Positions 26,778-35,141 of a stretch of DNA of 64,000 nt are shown one piece after another. How positions within the stretch are numbered: position 1 is the first letter of the stretch; each line of letters opens with the position of its first letter. Under the pieces are notes generated by a model. That model was not told where the DNA came from. It made no database searches and worked only from the letters and a program-made list of their open reading frames with translations. Location: positions 124,001 to 188,000 of the forward strand of contig NZ_JASJAP010000006.1 of NCBI RefSeq assembly GCF_030066995.1, in the 5' to 3' direction. The stretch is from Erythrobacter sp. (GTDB lineage: Bacteria; Pseudomonadota; Alphaproteobacteria; Sphingomonadales; Sphingomonadaceae). A program made the translations under genes and the position numbers.

Positions 26778-27535
26778 CACGGCTCGCCCACGGCTTCAAC
26801 GATTTCAGGGACTCCGATGACGCAGGCATGCACGCCAAGATGCGCGACAAGCTGGAGGACTTCGATTAGCTCTTCACCGCTTATGCCCAAGGCGATCGCT
26901 GTCCTTGCGTGCTCGCGCATCATCTCCTGGCTCATGTGTGTTGGCGAAGCGGCCAAGGCGAACCTGACCAGCGCGCGGCTGCGCTGATCCAAGGCGCCTG
27001 TAAGCGACGGGCCGTCCATGATGGCCGTCATTGCGCGAAAATAGGCGAGATCTCGTCGCAACAATTGCTCCGCCCAATTCGGCCAGGAACCATACTTCTC
27101 GGAAAACTCTGCTTTTGCTTCCGTTTCATCAGTGGTCAGCGCACGCGTATCCGTGTCCCCTACTTTGCCAGCCGCAGCAAGTTCGTCAACGACGACACCG
27201 ATCCCGACGCTGACGCTATCCAGACCTTGCGCCGTCGCAATCTCCATGACTTCGATAAGCTCATGCGGGGTGCACCCGGCCTTCAGCGCGGCTCTTACAT
27301 GGATCGCAAGACCCTGTCCGAACATGTGAGTGGTGGACGTATCGACCGCCACGTAGATCAGCTCTCGATCTTTTGCAGAAAGTGGACCGGTTTCGGCGGG
27401 AACCGAGGCGTAGGCGAGATACTGTTTCAGATAGTCCGGAGCATAGGCGAGGAGGCCATCATTGAATGGCACCCAGTAACCGCGGCTGCGAATATAGTCT
27501 GCTTTGAACTGTTCCTGCTCTGGCGTGAGTTCCAT
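26777..27535 (-). CDS. Carboxymuconolactone decarboxylase family protein, two-domain
   Basis: This protein of 252 residues is all-helical, with two AhpD/CMD-like repeats. The first is around HMFGQGLAIHVRAALKAG, followed by TPHELIEVMEIAT; the second is around SQEMMREHARTAIALGISGEELIEVLQL. The C-x2-C redox pair of AhpD is absent, so it is nearer the decarboxylase/isomerase side of the family. The start at 27535 has GAGGGGAGCT upstream. Coupled to the SMP-30 gene, it may act on the lactone or its hydrolysis product; this is inferred from position. Confidence 0.85.
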   Translation of the reverse strand: MELTPEQEQFKADYIRSRGYWVPFNDGLLAYAPDYLKQYLAYASVPAETGPLSAKDRELIYVAVDTSTTHMFGQGLAIHVRAALKAGCTPHELIEVMEIATAQGLDSVSVGIGVVVDELAAAGKVGDTDTRALTTDETEAKAEFSEKYGSWPNWAEQLLRRDLAYFRAMTAIMDGPSLTGALDQRSRALVRFALAASPTHMSQEMMREHARTAIALGISGEELIEVLQLVAHLGVHACVIGVPEIVEAVGEP

Positions 27536-27677
27536 AGCTCCCCTCAATCCGTGTCATCTTGAACGATGTCATCTGGCGTCTGCGAGAATGGGCCGACAGC
27601 TCCGGAAATCAGTCTGAAATCAAACTTCGGAGCGAAATATCACATATTCGAATGACCGCGTCGTGGCGAGCCTCGCC

Positions 27678-29036
27678 TCACTCGACTTTTACCGAAATCC
27701 GCGATGCCTTGAACATGAGGAACGCTGCAACCGGACCGAACAAAAGCGCGATCATGGATATCGAGTAGTTCAGCCCCTGTTCTCCGAAGATGTAATCGGT
27801 GAACAGGCCCACAAAGACCGATCCGAACGCGCCGCCCGTCAGGTTCACGAGCGCAAGATACAGCCCCGTGTAAAGGCCGCGCAGGTGTTGCGGAACCACC
27901 GCCACCAGGAGAACAAAGACGCTGGTGACAGACATCGCAGATATGAACAGGTTGATGAACGCCATTGCGACGGCCGCTGGGACACCTGGCAAAAGCGGGC
28001 CAATGAATGTCGTGACACTGAGCGCCCCCATAGACACCAAGCACAGGCTGAAGACGGCCTTTTGCGGGTTTCTTTTCCGCAATGTGTTGAGGACCGGGCT
28101 CACAGCAATGCAACCGCAAATCCCGGATATCAGGAACGCAGGGCCGTATGTATTGGCAACGAGAAGCGGCGACATACCGTAAGTCCGCATGAGCATGGCA
28201 GGATACCAATTGAGCAAACCATAGTTGTTCATGCTCCAACAAACGACCGATACCGCCAGCAAGGCGATCAGCAGTCCGTTCTGCTTCGCAAACTGCATAC
28301 CCCCCACCAAGGCTGCACCCTTCGCGGAGCCCGCCTCACCGGATTGTCCGCCATTCGTTGATCGATCTCCGTCTCGAACCGAGAGGAGCATCAGCCCTGC
28401 CAGGATCAGGCCCGGAAAAGCGAGGATGACGAACACAAGTCGCCACGGCTCTGCAGCGCCGATCAAGGGGAGCGAATAGTCACGCGCGCCTTCGAAGAAG
28501 GACAGCAACTGGCCCCCGAGCAACATGGCGAGGCCCCCGCCGACGTAAAGGCCCATCGTAAAGATGCCGATGGGCTTCTGGACGTTGGCTTCGGAAAAGC
28601 GGTTGGAAATTATGCCGATCGCTGCAGGATTAAGGCCCGCTTCGCCCACACCGACAAACATTCGAGCGATGAAGAGAACGGCGAAACCCGTCGCGAAGCC
28701 AGTGGCGCCGGTTGCGACAGACCAGACGATGATACTTGTTGTCAGTATGAGGACACGATTGCCTTTGTCCAGCAACCGGCCCAGCAGAATGCCACCCATC
28801 ACATAAAGGGCGGCGAAGGCCAAGCCGATGACCGCGCCCAGTTGAGCATCGCTCAGTTGCAACTCCGCCTTTATCGGCTCTACGAGAAAGCTGAGGATGA
28901 CCCTGTCAATATAGCCCAGCACCGAAACCGTGAAAAGGACACCAACGACATACCAGTCATAGGCAGAGTTTCGGTCAGTGGCCGAAGCCAAATCTACACG
29001 CGTTGTACTGCTCGGCTCGGCACCCGTTGTTGCCAT
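27678..29036 (-). CDS. MFS transporter
   Basis: This 12-TM major facilitator has 452 residues. The loop 2-3 motif GRLLDKGNRVLILT is clear, as is the TM5 region NRFSEANVQKPIGIF. Overall it resembles the anion:cation symporter and spinster-like groups that take up organic acids. The start at 29036 has GGGGAGAAGTG upstream. It lies divergent from the IclR regulator and is likely an uptake system for the catabolic substrate or an acid intermediate. Confidence 0.9.
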   Translation of the reverse strand: MATTGAEPSSTTRVDLASATDRNSAYDWYVVGVLFTVSVLGYIDRVILSFLVEPIKAELQLSDAQLGAVIGLAFAALYVMGGILLGRLLDKGNRVLILTTSIIVWSVATGATGFATGFAVLFIARMFVGVGEAGLNPAAIGIISNRFSEANVQKPIGIFTMGLYVGGGLAMLLGGQLLSFFEGARDYSLPLIGAAEPWRLVFVILAFPGLILAGLMLLSVRDGDRSTNGGQSGEAGSAKGAALVGGMQFAKQNGLLIALLAVSVVCWSMNNYGLLNWYPAMLMRTYGMSPLLVANTYGPAFLISGICGCIAVSPVLNTLRKRNPQKAVFSLCLVSMGALSVTTFIGPLLPGVPAAVAMAFINLFISAMSVTSVFVLLVAVVPQHLRGLYTGLYLALVNLTGGAFGSVFVGLFTDYIFGEQGLNYSISMIALLFGPVAAFLMFKASRISVKVE

Positions 29037-29472
29037 CTGGCACTTCTCCCCGATTTGGCGAAGTGGCTAGCATGACACTCTGTTTTCGAACGCGCTACGG
29101 TTGACGCCTTGCGATTATCCCAAGTGAGATATTCCGCGTGTGCCCCCTGCCACATAGCACGCCGTGGTTCTTCCTACGCATGCTTTCCGGGCACCGGCCC
29201 TTCGATGAGGGAGGCCATGCTGCTCGATGCGAACGATATCCCGGTCGCGAGCCAGCCATAACCATCGCAGACCGCTCCACCATTATCCTTGAAGCACGAC
29301 GATGCGACCCAGGGGGCCCGCGCGTGTGGTTCTTCTGGCCCCTGAATAGGGCCCCCTTACAGCGCGCGATCCGGTGGGGCGTTCAGGCGAATTTTGCTCT
29401 TATGTGGGCTGTTATGGTAGCAAAAGACCACAGACGGGCCTGAAGGCCTGCGAAAATGGGGGAGAGCAATCG
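29037..29472. other. Divergent control region between MFS and IclR genes
   Basis: No gene is supported here. The stretch holds a 9-base perfect inverted repeat, AGGGGGCCC at 29313-29321 and its complement at 29351-29359. It should contain the promoters of both neighbours. No IclR consensus is recognised. Confidence 0.5.
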
Positions 29473-30309
29473 TTGAAGCGAGGTATAGTAAAATCGGCCT
29501 GGCGCACTCTGGAAGTACTAGAGCTTTTTGAAGAAGAGCGGCGTCCGCTGCGCCTGCATGAAATTTACGAGGCGTTGGGGTACCCTCAGTCGAGCGCGAC
29601 CAACCTGCTGAAAAGCATGGTTATGATGGGCTATCTCAACTACAGCCATTCAACCTGGACGTATTTGCCGACCGCTCGCGTCGCCACTCTTGGCAAATGG
29701 CTGTTCCAGTTCATGTACGGTCAGCGTGATTATCGCGGACTGGTTGATCGCATCCAGCGCGAGACGGATGAGACGGCTGTGCTCGCCATGCAGAATGACC
29801 TTTTCATCCAGTATGTGGCGGTGTGTGAGCCAGGGCACGATGCGAAGATCCCTCCACCAGAAGGCGGCTTACGGGTCATGACCCGCAGTTCCGCTGGTTT
29901 GGCTTTGATGAGCGAGATGCCGGATCGTCAGGTCGAAAAGCTGATCCGACAGATTCATTACTATGAATTATCTGGCGAGGATGCCCTGAATCTCAAAGAC
30001 ATCATGCGTGAAGTCGATTGGGTCCGCCGCACGGGTTATTGCCTTTTGAAGGACAGTATTCCGGGCGCAAGCGGTATCGCTTTCCCGCTCCGCGACGAGC
30101 ACCATGGCATCCATATGGCGATCGGAGTTGGCGGCACGACGGATCGGATTTCGCGCAAGGAGGTCGACATCATCGAGATCATCCGGAATGCGATCAAGGA
30201 TTTTGAAGCCGAGACGAACGAGTTCGACGAGCAGGCCCTGGCGGCCAAGCTACGCGAAGTGCGAAAGAATGTGCATCAGACCAACGAGCATTATCATTCG
30301 CTCTATTAG
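29473..30309 (+). CDS. IclR family transcriptional regulator
   Basis: The regulator has 278 residues. The N-terminal winged helix is at about 5-65 (SAWRTLEVLELFEEERRPLRL ... YPQSSATNLLKSMVMMGYL). The C-terminal effector domain contains VMTRSSAGLALMSEMP and GASGIAFPLRD. IclR proteins usually control aromatic or acyl catabolic operons in response to a pathway metabolite. I choose the TTG at 29473, since GGGGGAGAG lies 8 bases upstream; the frame is open back to 29374 without protein-like content. Likely targets are the divergent MFS gene and the neighbouring operons. Confidence 0.88.
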   Translation: MKRGIVKSAWRTLEVLELFEEERRPLRLHEIYEALGYPQSSATNLLKSMVMMGYLNYSHSTWTYLPTARVATLGKWLFQFMYGQRDYRGLVDRIQRETDETAVLAMQNDLFIQYVAVCEPGHDAKIPPPEGGLRVMTRSSAGLALMSEMPDRQVEKLIRQIHYYELSGEDALNLKDIMREVDWVRRTGYCLLKDSIPGASGIAFPLRDEHHGIHMAIGVGGTTDRISRKEVDIIEIIRNAIKDFEAETNEFDEQALAAKLREVRKNVHQTNEHYHSLY

Positions 30310-30414
30310 CTCCCCCCGCGACACACGGTGATGCAAACCTTTCACAGATGTGATTGGGACGCCAGCGAGCGTTGGTCGCTGCCCGTTTTGGAGAGCGCTT
30401 GGTAGCTTGCCCCC

Positions 30415-31167
30415 ATGTCACCGGATTCTCGGCTCCGCGCCCGGTCGGGCCAGCGCCATGCCCTGATAACAGGGGCCGCGCGCGGCATCGGCCTGGGGAT
30501 CGCCAGAAAACTGGCGAGTGACGGATACTCCATCATTGCGCTCGACCATGATTCCGAAGCGCTGGAAGCTTCGGCCAGGTTCCTTCCGAGAAAAACGCGG
30601 CTGATTTCGCTGGACGTCACGGATCGAGAGGCCGTCAGCGCGTCTCTCAACCAGCTTCCGGCCCTTAATGCGGTGGTCAACAATGCGGGATTGGCTGGCG
30701 AGCTCTTGCCAGTCGCGAAGCTCGACCCCGAGAGCGTAAGACGAATCCTGAAGGTGAACGTCAAGGGCGCCTTTATTGTCTCGCAGGAGGCCCTGCCTCG
30801 CATGAAGAGCGGCAGCGCAATCATCAATATTGCATCGCGCGGATATCTCGGGGGAGCGGGGGGTGCTCACTATGTTGCGTCCAAAGCCGGTCTGGTCGGC
30901 ATGACCCGCGCGATGGCTGCAGAGCTTCGATGGAGGAAGATTCGCGTCAACGCGGTCGCGCCAGGCATGGTCGAGACGCGCATGCTAGAAGGATTTACGC
31001 CAAAGATGAAAGCAGCGCTGGAGCGGCTTGAGCCCGAAGGCCGCGCAGCGGACCCGGAAGAAATCGCAGGCATAGTCTCCTTCCTCGCGTCTGACGCGTC
31101 GAAACTGATATCCGGTCAGGTCTTACTCGCGGACGGAGGAAAGTCGCTTGGTACGATGCCCTACTAG
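30415..31167 (+). CDS. Short-chain dehydrogenase/reductase, catalytically complete
   Basis: This classical SDR has 250 residues: TGAARGIG at about 19-26, NNAG at 89-92, Ser141, Tyr153 and Lys157 (Y-V-A-S-K), and the closing ISGQVLLADGG. It is followed after 15 bases by a shorter SDR-like protein lacking the catalytic residues, so the two may form a hetero-oligomer. It lies downstream of the IclR regulator and likely oxidises a hydroxy intermediate. The ribosome binding site is weak. Confidence 0.88.
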   Translation: MSPDSRLRARSGQRHALITGAARGIGLGIARKLASDGYSIIALDHDSEALEASARFLPRKTRLISLDVTDREAVSASLNQLPALNAVVNNAGLAGELLPVAKLDPESVRRILKVNVKGAFIVSQEALPRMKSGSAIINIASRGYLGGAGGAHYVASKAGLVGMTRAMAAELRWRKIRVNAVAPGMVETRMLEGFTPKMKAALERLEPEGRAADPEEIAGIVSFLASDASKLISGQVLLADGGKSLGTMPY

Positions 31168-31182
31168 AAAGGCGATGAAGCC

Positions 31183-31704
31183 ATGATCAGAATCATCGGT
31201 CCAGGCGCGGGCTTTGAGGAGCTCAACGACTTCGTTGCCGATGTGGCCGAAGCTGGATGCGATGTACTCGTAGTCAACGCTCTTAGGAAGGATGAGAAAG
31301 TCGGGATCGATGATCTTCAGGACGTCCTTTTCGATCAGGTTTGTGTCGAAGAACTTGTTGATTGCTTCGCTCATATTGCGACAATCTCGCCCGAACTGCG
31401 GGATGGCTCCCGGATCATATTCCTGGTCCCTGGCGCGTTCCTTGGAGGCGTTGGATGCACCCATCTAGCTACATCCGCTGCCATGCTTGTCGGCTTGGCC
31501 CGTTCGCTCGCGCTCGAGTTTGCTGAGCGCGGCATATCGGTGAACTGTCTTGCCCCCGGCCAAGATGCGAAGCTTGATGCAATAAAGGGAGAGATCGCCT
31601 TCCTGTTGGAGGAAGAGGCGGCAGACGTCACAGGTCAGGTCATCCTGATTGATCGTGGCGAAAACCTCTCGCTAAGAAAGGCTGGTCGCCGCGTTGTCAG
31701 TTAA
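31183..31704 (+). CDS. Degenerate SDR-like protein lacking catalytic residues
   Basis: The protein has 173 residues, compared with about 250 for a normal SDR. The N-terminal T-G-x3-G-x-G motif and NNAG are absent. The C-terminal half still aligns with SDRs: LVGLARSLALEFAERGISVNCLAPG is the usual helix and strand after the active site, and ADVTGQVILIDRG is the usual end. At the active site, L-A-T-S-A (95-99) replaces Y-x-x-S-K, so both Tyr and Lys are gone. The frame is intact and preceded by a plausible ribosome binding site, which argues against simple decay. A structural partner of the preceding SDR is my preferred reading. Confidence 0.7.
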   Translation: MIRIIGPGAGFEELNDFVADVAEAGCDVLVVNALRKDEKVGIDDLQDVLFDQVCVEELVDCFAHIATISPELRDGSRIIFLVPGAFLGGVGCTHLATSAAMLVGLARSLALEFAERGISVNCLAPGQDAKLDAIKGEIAFLLEEEAADVTGQVILIDRGENLSLRKAGRRVVS

Positions 31705-31892
31705 GGCTGGAGGCTTTGGCGTCTATGCGACCGGGCCAAGTCGCTGAAGGCCAGAGAGCTGGCAAACGACCGGCGATCCAAGGCCCTGCCTTGCAAGAGC
31801 GTTCGCTCAGCGAATTGCGCGGCGAGCAAGCACCAGTGAACAGTCACCGCATCAACGTTCGGCCCTAGAACGCGGCAGAACCGCGCGCTGCC

Positions 31893-33050
31893 TTACCGCG
31901 CTGCGGCGACCGGATGGACAGAGTAAGTGCGGTCGCGGCGCAGCGCCTTCACCTTGTCGTCGTCGATCTCAACGGCAAGGCCAACCCCCTCCTCAAGCTG
32001 CAATTCGAAGTTTTCATAGCGCGCGCATCTTGTGGCTATGTCCTCCGAGACGAGATTGGCACCGGACAACTCACCCCCGAACGGGAGCGTCTCCAGCGTT
32101 ACGGCGAGTTGCATACTTGCCGCTGTCCCGACCGAGCACTCAAGAAATGTGCCCATGTACAGCGACACTCCCGAAGCAAGAGCGAGATCGGCAATCCGGC
32201 GACTGGCGTACAGTCCGCCGTGCTTCATCACTTTAAGCGAGACTGCGTCGGCGGCGTGGAGCTTTCCGATCTCGATCATGTCCTGCATACTCGAAACGCT
32301 TTCATCGAGCATGATCGCCGCCTGCGTAGCCCGCGTCATTCGCGCCGATCCCGCCAGGTTCCAACGCGCGAGGGGCTGCTCGATCATTGCGATGCCGGCA
32401 TCGGCCAAGCGCGGCAGGGCCCATTTGCATGTGGCCTCGTCCCAGCTCTCATTGGGATCAGCGCGCACGCTCGCCTTGCCTTCCAAGGCCCGCGCGATCG
32501 CGCAGGCTCGTTCCACGTCGTCCTCGGCTGGAAGGAAGCCCATCTTGAGTTTGAAGAGGTTGAACATCCCCTTTTCTATCCAGGAGTGGGCCTCCTCAAT
32601 CTCAAGATCGGCGTCTCCAGTGGCGAGTGGCCAGGAGCACGGCATCGAAGTGCGTTGCTTGCCGCCGAGCAGGTCATGCGCTGGCACGCCTGCAATCTTG
32701 CCCTGCAAATCCACCAGAGCCATCTCCACACCGGCTTTTGCGAAGGCGTTGCCAAAAAGCTTGCGATTGACGGTTTGAAAGATGCCGCGAACGTCAAAGA
32801 CGTTCTTGCCGATGATATGAGGTGCAATGTGATCGTCGATCATGAGCTTGATCGATTCAACGCTTTCCCCACTCCACCAAGGCCCTGACGGCGTGCAGCA
32901 TTCGCCAACCCCTGTAAGCCCCGTATCCGTTCGAACAAGGATCAGGACCACGGCGGTCGCGTCTGCCCCGATCGCGGCGAAACGCTGAACACGGCGCAGA
33001 GGAAGATCCACAATAATCGTCTCGACAGAATGGATCGCGTGACCACTCAT
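31893..33050 (-). CDS. Muconate/chloromuconate cycloisomerase-like enolase-superfamily enzyme
   Basis: This manganese-dependent cycloisomerase of 385 residues would convert cis,cis-muconates, possibly chlorinated, to muconolactone or dienelactone. Key residues are visible: catalytic Lys167 and Lys169 (F-K-L-K-M), metal ligands Asp198, Glu224 and Asp249, and Lys273. The ATG at 33050 has GGAGGG 10 bases upstream; an earlier in-frame start at 33095 is less likely. It is transcribed away from the LysR gene, the classical catR-catB layout, and two perfect CatR-type sites lie between them. Confidence 0.87.
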   Translation of the reverse strand: MSGHAIHSVETIIVDLPLRRVQRFAAIGADATAVVLILVRTDTGLTGVGECCTPSGPWWSGESVESIKLMIDDHIAPHIIGKNVFDVRGIFQTVNRKLFGNAFAKAGVEMALVDLQGKIAGVPAHDLLGGKQRTSMPCSWPLATGDADLEIEEAHSWIEKGMFNLFKLKMGFLPAEDDVERACAIARALEGKASVRADPNESWDEATCKWALPRLADAGIAMIEQPLARWNLAGSARMTRATQAAIMLDESVSSMQDMIEIGKLHAADAVSLKVMKHGGLYASRRIADLALASGVSLYMGTFLECSVGTAASMQLAVTLETLPFGGELSGANLVSEDIATRCARYENFELQLEEGVGLAVEIDDDKVKALRRDRTYSVHPVAAAR

Positions 33051-33132
33051 CTCGGCATTCCCTCCGTGTAATGCGGCAGCAGATTTGGTCGCCAATCACG
33101 TGAAGGTAAAATACCAATATCCGGGATTATGG

Positions 33133-33147
33133 ATACCATTTGAGTAT
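33133..33147. promoter_or_regulatory. ATAC-N7-GTAT LysR operator, proximal site
   Basis: This is a perfect ATAC-CATTTGA-GTAT match. The form ATAC-N7-GTAT is the established binding consensus of the CatM/BenM and related catechol-pathway LysR regulators. Read toward the cycloisomerase gene it lies nearer the promoter, so it would be the activation-type site. Its centre is 31 bases, about three helical turns, from the distal site. Confidence 0.75.
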
Positions 33148-33163
33148 AGCGAGGGTTTTGAAC

Positions 33164-33178
33164 ATACGCTCAGGGTAT
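33164..33178. promoter_or_regulatory. ATAC-N7-GTAT LysR operator, distal site
   Basis: This is a second perfect match, ATAC-GCTCAGG-GTAT. It sits 31-45 bases before the LysR start codon, consistent with autoregulation, and upstream of the divergent cycloisomerase promoter as the primary recognition site. Confidence 0.75.
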
Positions 33179-33208
33179 TAAATCGCCTGACACGAGAGGA
33201 GAAAGTCC

Positions 33209-34123
33209 GTGGAGATTCGCCAGTTGCGATACTTTGTTGCCGTAGCCGAGGAGCAGAATTTCGGTCTGGCAGCGCGCCGTCTCAACGTATCCCAGCCGCC
33301 CATCACTCGGCAGATACGCAAGCTGGAGGAGGAATTGGAAGTCCAGCTTCTCAGGCGGCTGAGCAAGGGGTCCGAACTCACCGAGGCAGGACGAGTGTTT
33401 CTTGACGATGCGCGTGAAATCCTGGCGGCGATCGAACGATCATCCGAGCGGGTCCGCGCTGCCCAACGCGGCGAGCTTGGTGCCATCGAAATCGCCTATT
33501 TTGGCTCGGTTTCCTACTCGCTGGTCCCCCAGATTCTAAGACTCTTTAAGGCCCGTAATCCCGAAGTCGAACTCTCGCTGCGACGCTTGTCCAAGTCAGA
33601 ACAGGTTGCAGCGCTGAAGCAAGGGGACCTGCATGTGGGCTTCGGTCGGTACTACTCGCCTGAACCCGGCCTCGTGGTGGAAGAGATCGTCGCTGAAGGT
33701 ATCTCGCTGTGTGTGCCTGAAAGCTACTCTGCCGACCTTTCGGGCGTGAAATGGGTGGAGGTGTTTCGCGATCTGCCACTGGTTTTGTTTCCGGCAGAAG
33801 GCCGACCGAACTTCGCTGACGAGACACTCACTCTTCTGAAGCGCGAAGGCGTTTCACCGCGCGTCGGCGCTGTGGCCGAAGATGGACGCGCGGCCCTGAT
33901 GCAGGTCGCGATCGGAGAGGGGGCCTGCCTCGTTCCCGATTCCATGGTGGGCATGAATTGGTATGGCGTTCGGATTGTGCACCCTGATGCGCTGCGCGCC
34001 GATTGCCCGGTCAGCATCATTTACCGCCACGCCGACACCAGCCCACTCATGCGCCGATTTGTGACGGCTATGCGTGATTTTCGGCCCGAGGACTTTGCCG
34101 AGAGCGCCCGATTGCAGACCTGA
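33209..34123 (+). CDS. LysR family regulator of the ortho-cleavage module (CatR/ClcR/TfdR-like)
   Basis: The regulator has 304 residues. The N-terminal helix-turn-helix is typical of this subgroup: EIRQLRYFVAVAEEQNFG followed by RLNVSQPPITRQIRKLEEEL. The effector domain includes the early GAIEIAYFGSVSYSLVP segment found in muconate-sensing members. It starts with GTG, with GAGAGGAG upstream. By analogy it would activate the divergent cycloisomerase and the downstream dioxygenase operon when a muconate accumulates. The three perfect operator matches in both control regions support this. Confidence 0.92.
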   Translation: MEIRQLRYFVAVAEEQNFGLAARRLNVSQPPITRQIRKLEEELEVQLLRRLSKGSELTEAGRVFLDDAREILAAIERSSERVRAAQRGELGAIEIAYFGSVSYSLVPQILRLFKARNPEVELSLRRLSKSEQVAALKQGDLHVGFGRYYSPEPGLVVEEIVAEGISLCVPESYSADLSGVKWVEVFRDLPLVLFPAEGRPNFADETLTLLKREGVSPRVGAVAEDGRAALMQVAIGEGACLVPDSMVGMNWYGVRIVHPDALRADCPVSIIYRHADTSPLMRRFVTAMRDFRPEDFAESARLQT

Positions 34124-34178
34124 GCCTGACCATTGCGCGAACCGAGCGCGTTTCCTGACAAACGCACACCATCGCCCC

Positions 34179-34193
34179 ATACCTCAGCCGTAT
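34179..34193. promoter_or_regulatory. ATAC-N7-GTAT LysR operator ahead of the dioxygenase
   Basis: This is a perfect match, ATAC-CTCAGCC-GTAT, about 90 bases before the dioxygenase start codon. A degraded copy (GGTA-N7-GTAT, 34211-34225) lies 32 bases downstream centre to centre, in the position of an activation site. Confidence 0.75.
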
Positions 34194-34210
34194 ATCAGAG
34201 TCAGATAAAA

Positions 34211-34225
34211 GGTATTAGACGGTAT
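34211..34225. promoter_or_regulatory. Imperfect LysR activation-type site
   Basis: Only the second half-site, GTAT at 34222-34225, is intact; the first half reads GGTA. One degraded half-site is usual for the promoter-proximal site in this regulator family, where inducer shifts binding. Confidence 0.45.
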
Positions 34226-34280
34226 CGGTGACGCTGAGATAACTTTTCGGCCAATATTTTATTAGTCGAGGAGAGATGGC

Positions 34281-35066
34281 ATGGCGAACAACCGTTTGGA
34301 CCAAGTGGTAACGACGATCAGCAACGCGGTACGCGATGCGGTTCGGGATGAGAACGTAACCTTTGAAGAATATCGCGCCGCGATCGGCTACATCATGAAA
34401 ACGGCGCAAGCGGGCGAGTTGCCCCTGTTTATTGACGTGTTCATGAACGCCGCGATCGTGAGCGTCATCAACAAGAACGCGCACCCTGCGGCCTCTCCGT
34501 CCGACATGGAAGGCCCCTACTTCCTCGACAACGCGCCAGAGATCACTGACGGCAAGATCAAGACCATGGATGCCTATGCGGACGATGAGCCGCTCATTGT
34601 GCGCGGCTCGGTCAAAGACGTCGATGGCAGCCCCATGGCAAATGTGCTGATTGACGTGTGGAGCTCGACGCCAGACGGCAAGTATGGCGGTATTCACGAC
34701 AATATCCCGGTCGAATACTATCGGGGTAAGATCCGCACGGATGCCGAGGGTCGTTTCGAGGTCGAAACGACCGTGCCGGTCCCGTATCAGATCCCGCACA
34801 AAGGGCCGACTGGAGCGCTGCTTGAAATGATGGGTCGCCACAGCTGGCGTCCAGCGCATGTGCATTTGAAAGTCCGCCACCCTGGCTACCGCGACCTCAT
34901 CACTCAGCTCTATTTTGAAGAGGATGAGTGGGTCACGAAGGATTGCTGTGAGGGGATCGTGCCTGAGCAGTTCGTGTACCCGCGCGTGATGGAAGATGGA
35001 AAGCGCGTTCTGGAGGCGGACCTCTTTATAGAACCGCAAGCGGCGCCCGCCGCGCAGGCTGCCTGA
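34281..35066 (+). CDS. Chlorocatechol-type 1,2-dioxygenase (intradiol)
   Basis: This non-haem Fe(III) enzyme cleaves catechols between the hydroxyls to give muconates. It has 261 residues, the short length typical of chlorocatechol dioxygenases such as ClcA/TfdC rather than CatA of about 310. Iron ligands are Tyr135, Tyr169, His193 and His195 (PAHVH). The signature around LIDVWSSTPDGKYGG and PVPYQIPHKGPTGALLE matches closely. The ATG has a strong GAGGAGAG. It is first in an operon with dienelactone hydrolase and maleylacetate reductase. Chlorinated, methylated or plain catechols are possible substrates. Confidence 0.92.
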   Translation: MANNRLDQVVTTISNAVRDAVRDENVTFEEYRAAIGYIMKTAQAGELPLFIDVFMNAAIVSVINKNAHPAASPSDMEGPYFLDNAPEITDGKIKTMDAYADDEPLIVRGSVKDVDGSPMANVLIDVWSSTPDGKYGGIHDNIPVEYYRGKIRTDAEGRFEVETTVPVPYQIPHKGPTGALLEMMGRHSWRPAHVHLKVRHPGYRDLITQLYFEEDEWVTKDCCEGIVPEQFVYPRVMEDGKRVLEADLFIEPQAAPAAQAA

Positions 35067-35079
35067 CCAACCTGATAGG

Positions 35080-35107
35080 ACCGGCCCGCCTTCAAGCGCG
35101 GGTCGGT
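35080..35107 (+). terminator. Intercistronic hairpin after the dioxygenase gene
   Basis: ACCGGCCCGC and GCGGGTCGGT can form a 10-pair stem with one wobble and an 8-base loop, followed by a pyrimidine run. It lies between the dioxygenase and dienelactone hydrolase genes. It may reduce read-through or protect the upstream message. Confidence 0.4.
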
Positions 35108-35141
35108 TTCCCCTTCTATTGCCAAACCCGGAGGCTCTGCC

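Noticed and set aside
29313..29359. 9-base inverted repeat between the MFS and IclR genes as a terminator or IclR operator
   Set aside because: It is GC-only with a 29-base spacer, no T run and no resemblance to known IclR sites. I note it but assign no function.
31183..31704. Idea that the short SDR-like frame is just a pseudogene
   Set aside because: The frame is open over 173 codons, has a start with ribosome binding site and keeps conserved C-terminal SDR segments, so I keep it as a gene while noting the doubt.
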